From the NCBI GenBank assembly GCA_026418215.1, contig JAOABT010000073.1, positions 1 through 6,497 of the forward strand: DNA of 6,497 nucleotides, written 5' to 3'. Positions 6,019 to 6,497 of this stretch are shown in pieces. How positions within the stretch are numbered: position 1 is the first letter of the stretch; the number at the start of each line of letters is the position of its first letter. This DNA comes from Clostridia bacterium (lineage in GTDB: Bacteria > Bacillota > Clostridia > DSM-8532). A program made the translations under genes and the position numbers. The notes under the pieces are model-generated. The model did not search any database and had not been told where the DNA came from. It saw only the letters and a program-made list of their open reading frames with translations.

Positions 6019-6054
6019 AAGACAGGTTCTGTAAAGCATAGGATCTGTCTTTTT
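6019..6054 (+). terminator. Intrinsic terminator of metA
   Basis: AAGACAGGTTCT (6019-6030) pairs over 12 positions (two G-T wobbles) with AGGATCTGTCTT (6040-6051) around a 9-nt loop, running into a TTTTT tract (6050-6054). It lies 28 nt after the metA stop. Confidence 0.88.
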
Positions 6055-6061
6055 CATATTT

Positions 6062-6190
6062 GACTTATTGACCCAAGGCTATGACAGCTACCTTGACCCT
6101 AAAAAGGCTATTACCAGGGGTCAGGCTGCTGCTCTGATGGACAAGTTCTTAAAAACCACCGGACTTATCAATATTCCCAAGACACAGTAA
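6062..6190 (+). pseudogene. C-terminal remnant of an S-layer homology (SLH) domain protein
   Basis: An open frame of 42 codons ends at TAA 6188-6190 and encodes GYDSYLDPKKAITRGQAAAL followed by MDKFLKTTGLI. This is the second half of an SLH repeat, including the hallmark ITRGQAA (as in ITRAEAA) motif. SLH repeats bind cell-wall-linked polysaccharide and anchor surface proteins in many Firmicutes. Upstream in frame there is a TAA at 6032-6034, with no ATG or GTG start, no ribosome binding site, and the metA terminator lying across the same stretch. The likely history is deletion of most of an SLH gene, leaving its tail and its terminator (6209-6239). The family call rests on a short segment. 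Confidence 0.62.
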
Positions 6191-6208
6191 GCCTATAATA
6201 AGCGGTTT

Positions 6209-6239
6209 AAGCCCAGTCTCGCCGTGAGGTTGGGTTTTT
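6209..6239 (+). terminator. Intrinsic terminator after the SLH remnant
   Basis: AAGCCCA (6209-6215) pairs with TGGGTTT (6231-6237) with one wobble, then a 2x2 internal loop, then CTC pairs with GAG around GCCGT. A T tract follows (6235-6239). It is probably the original terminator of the lost SLH gene. Confidence 0.75.
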
Positions 6240-6250
6240 CTTTTATGATA

Positions 6251-6279
6251 TTGTAGGAGGCATTTGCTTTCTATATAAT
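6251..6279 (+). promoter_or_regulatory. Predicted sigma-A promoter of the esterase gene
   Basis: TTGTAG (6251-6256) and a perfect TATAAT (6274-6279) are separated by 17 nt, giving a leader of about 25 nt before the ATG at 6312. Confidence 0.65.
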
Positions 6280-6311
6280 GAAGGAGCTGGTATATTCAGG
6301 AGGGTGATGTT

Positions 6312-6478
6312 ATGGCTTTGTTGCAATGCGGTTTCAGGTCCGAGGTTCTCGAAATGGAGCAGCCTCTTCATGTTATTCTTCCGCAGATTAGCATGCTTGA
6401 TAAGGAACGCCAAAAAGAAGTAAGGGAGAGAGGCTTCCCTGTTTTATATCTTTTGCATGGCTTATCCGATGACAACAC
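6312..6478 (+). CDS. Tributyrin esterase-like (esterase D / PF00756-type) alpha/beta hydrolase, N-terminal part only
   Basis: The ATG at 6312 follows AGGAGG (6298-6303) at 8 nt. About 55 codons are present before the sequence becomes adapter at 6479. The opening (MALLQCGFRSEVLEMEQPLH, then VILPQ) and FPVLYLLHGLSDDNT (42-56) match the start of the small esterases that include lactococcal tributyrin esterase and S-formylglutathione hydrolase-like enzymes; LLHG is the oxyanion-hole strand. The GxSxG nucleophile and the rest of the triad lie beyond the contig end. No signal peptide is visible, so a cytoplasmic enzyme acting on acyl or acetyl esters is inferred. Substrate cannot be predicted from this fragment. 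The absence of the rest is an assembly limit, not evidence of a broken gene. Confidence 0.78.
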
Positions 6479-6497
6479 CTGTCTCTTATACACATCT
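6479..6497. other. Tn5/Nextera mosaic-end adapter (library artefact)
   Basis: The final 19 bases, CTGTCTCTTATACACATCT, are the exact reverse complement of the Tn5 mosaic end used in Nextera libraries (AGATGTGTATAAGAGACAG). They interrupt the esterase reading frame at the very end of the sequence. They should be trimmed and not treated as genome. Confidence 0.96.

Noticed and set aside
1..6497. CRISPR arrays, tRNA genes, prophage or defence systems
   Set aside because: I saw no regularly spaced repeats, tRNA cloverleaf sequences, phage genes or defence gene families in the window.

Overview
The window looks like a chromosomal segment of an anaerobic, Clostridia-like Firmicute. The evidence is the strong AGGAGG-type ribosome binding sites, the TTGACA/TATAAT promoters, a remnant of an S-layer-homology (SLH) protein, a B. 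cereus-type MetA, and a type-A RNase P RNA like those of many Clostridia. This assignment is an inference from gene content; no species marker is conclusive. The last 19 bases (6479-6497) match the Tn5/Nextera mosaic-end adapter exactly, so the right edge is a contig end with unremoved library adapter, not genome.

Layout, left to right. The 5' end of a D-Ala-D-Ala carboxypeptidase gene (minus strand, cut by the window edge) diverges from a comEA-like gene for a membrane-anchored helix-hairpin-helix DNA-binding protein. Next comes a complete RNase P RNA gene (rnpB) with its own promoter and terminator. A 283-bp gap follows, holding a possible structured leader, and then a YcaQ-family DNA glycosylase gene. 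A 575-bp gap with no convincing gene contains a terminator hairpin and a long inverted repeat. A divergent polysaccharide deacetylase gene with a signal anchor and a TPR-like region follows on the minus strand; its apparent start codon is ACG. It diverges from metA (homoserine O-acetyltransferase), which ends in a strong terminator. Then come a 42-codon C-terminal scrap of an SLH protein, another terminator, and the first 55 codons of an esterase gene that runs into the adapter.

There is no operon or multi-gene system here. Almost every gene has its own recognisable promoter, and the functions are housekeeping: cell-wall trimming, DNA uptake or binding, tRNA processing, DNA repair, envelope carbohydrate modification and methionine synthesis. 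I did not find a new biological system. The points most worth checking are the adapter, the ACG start, the SLH gene remnant and the unexplained 575-bp gap.
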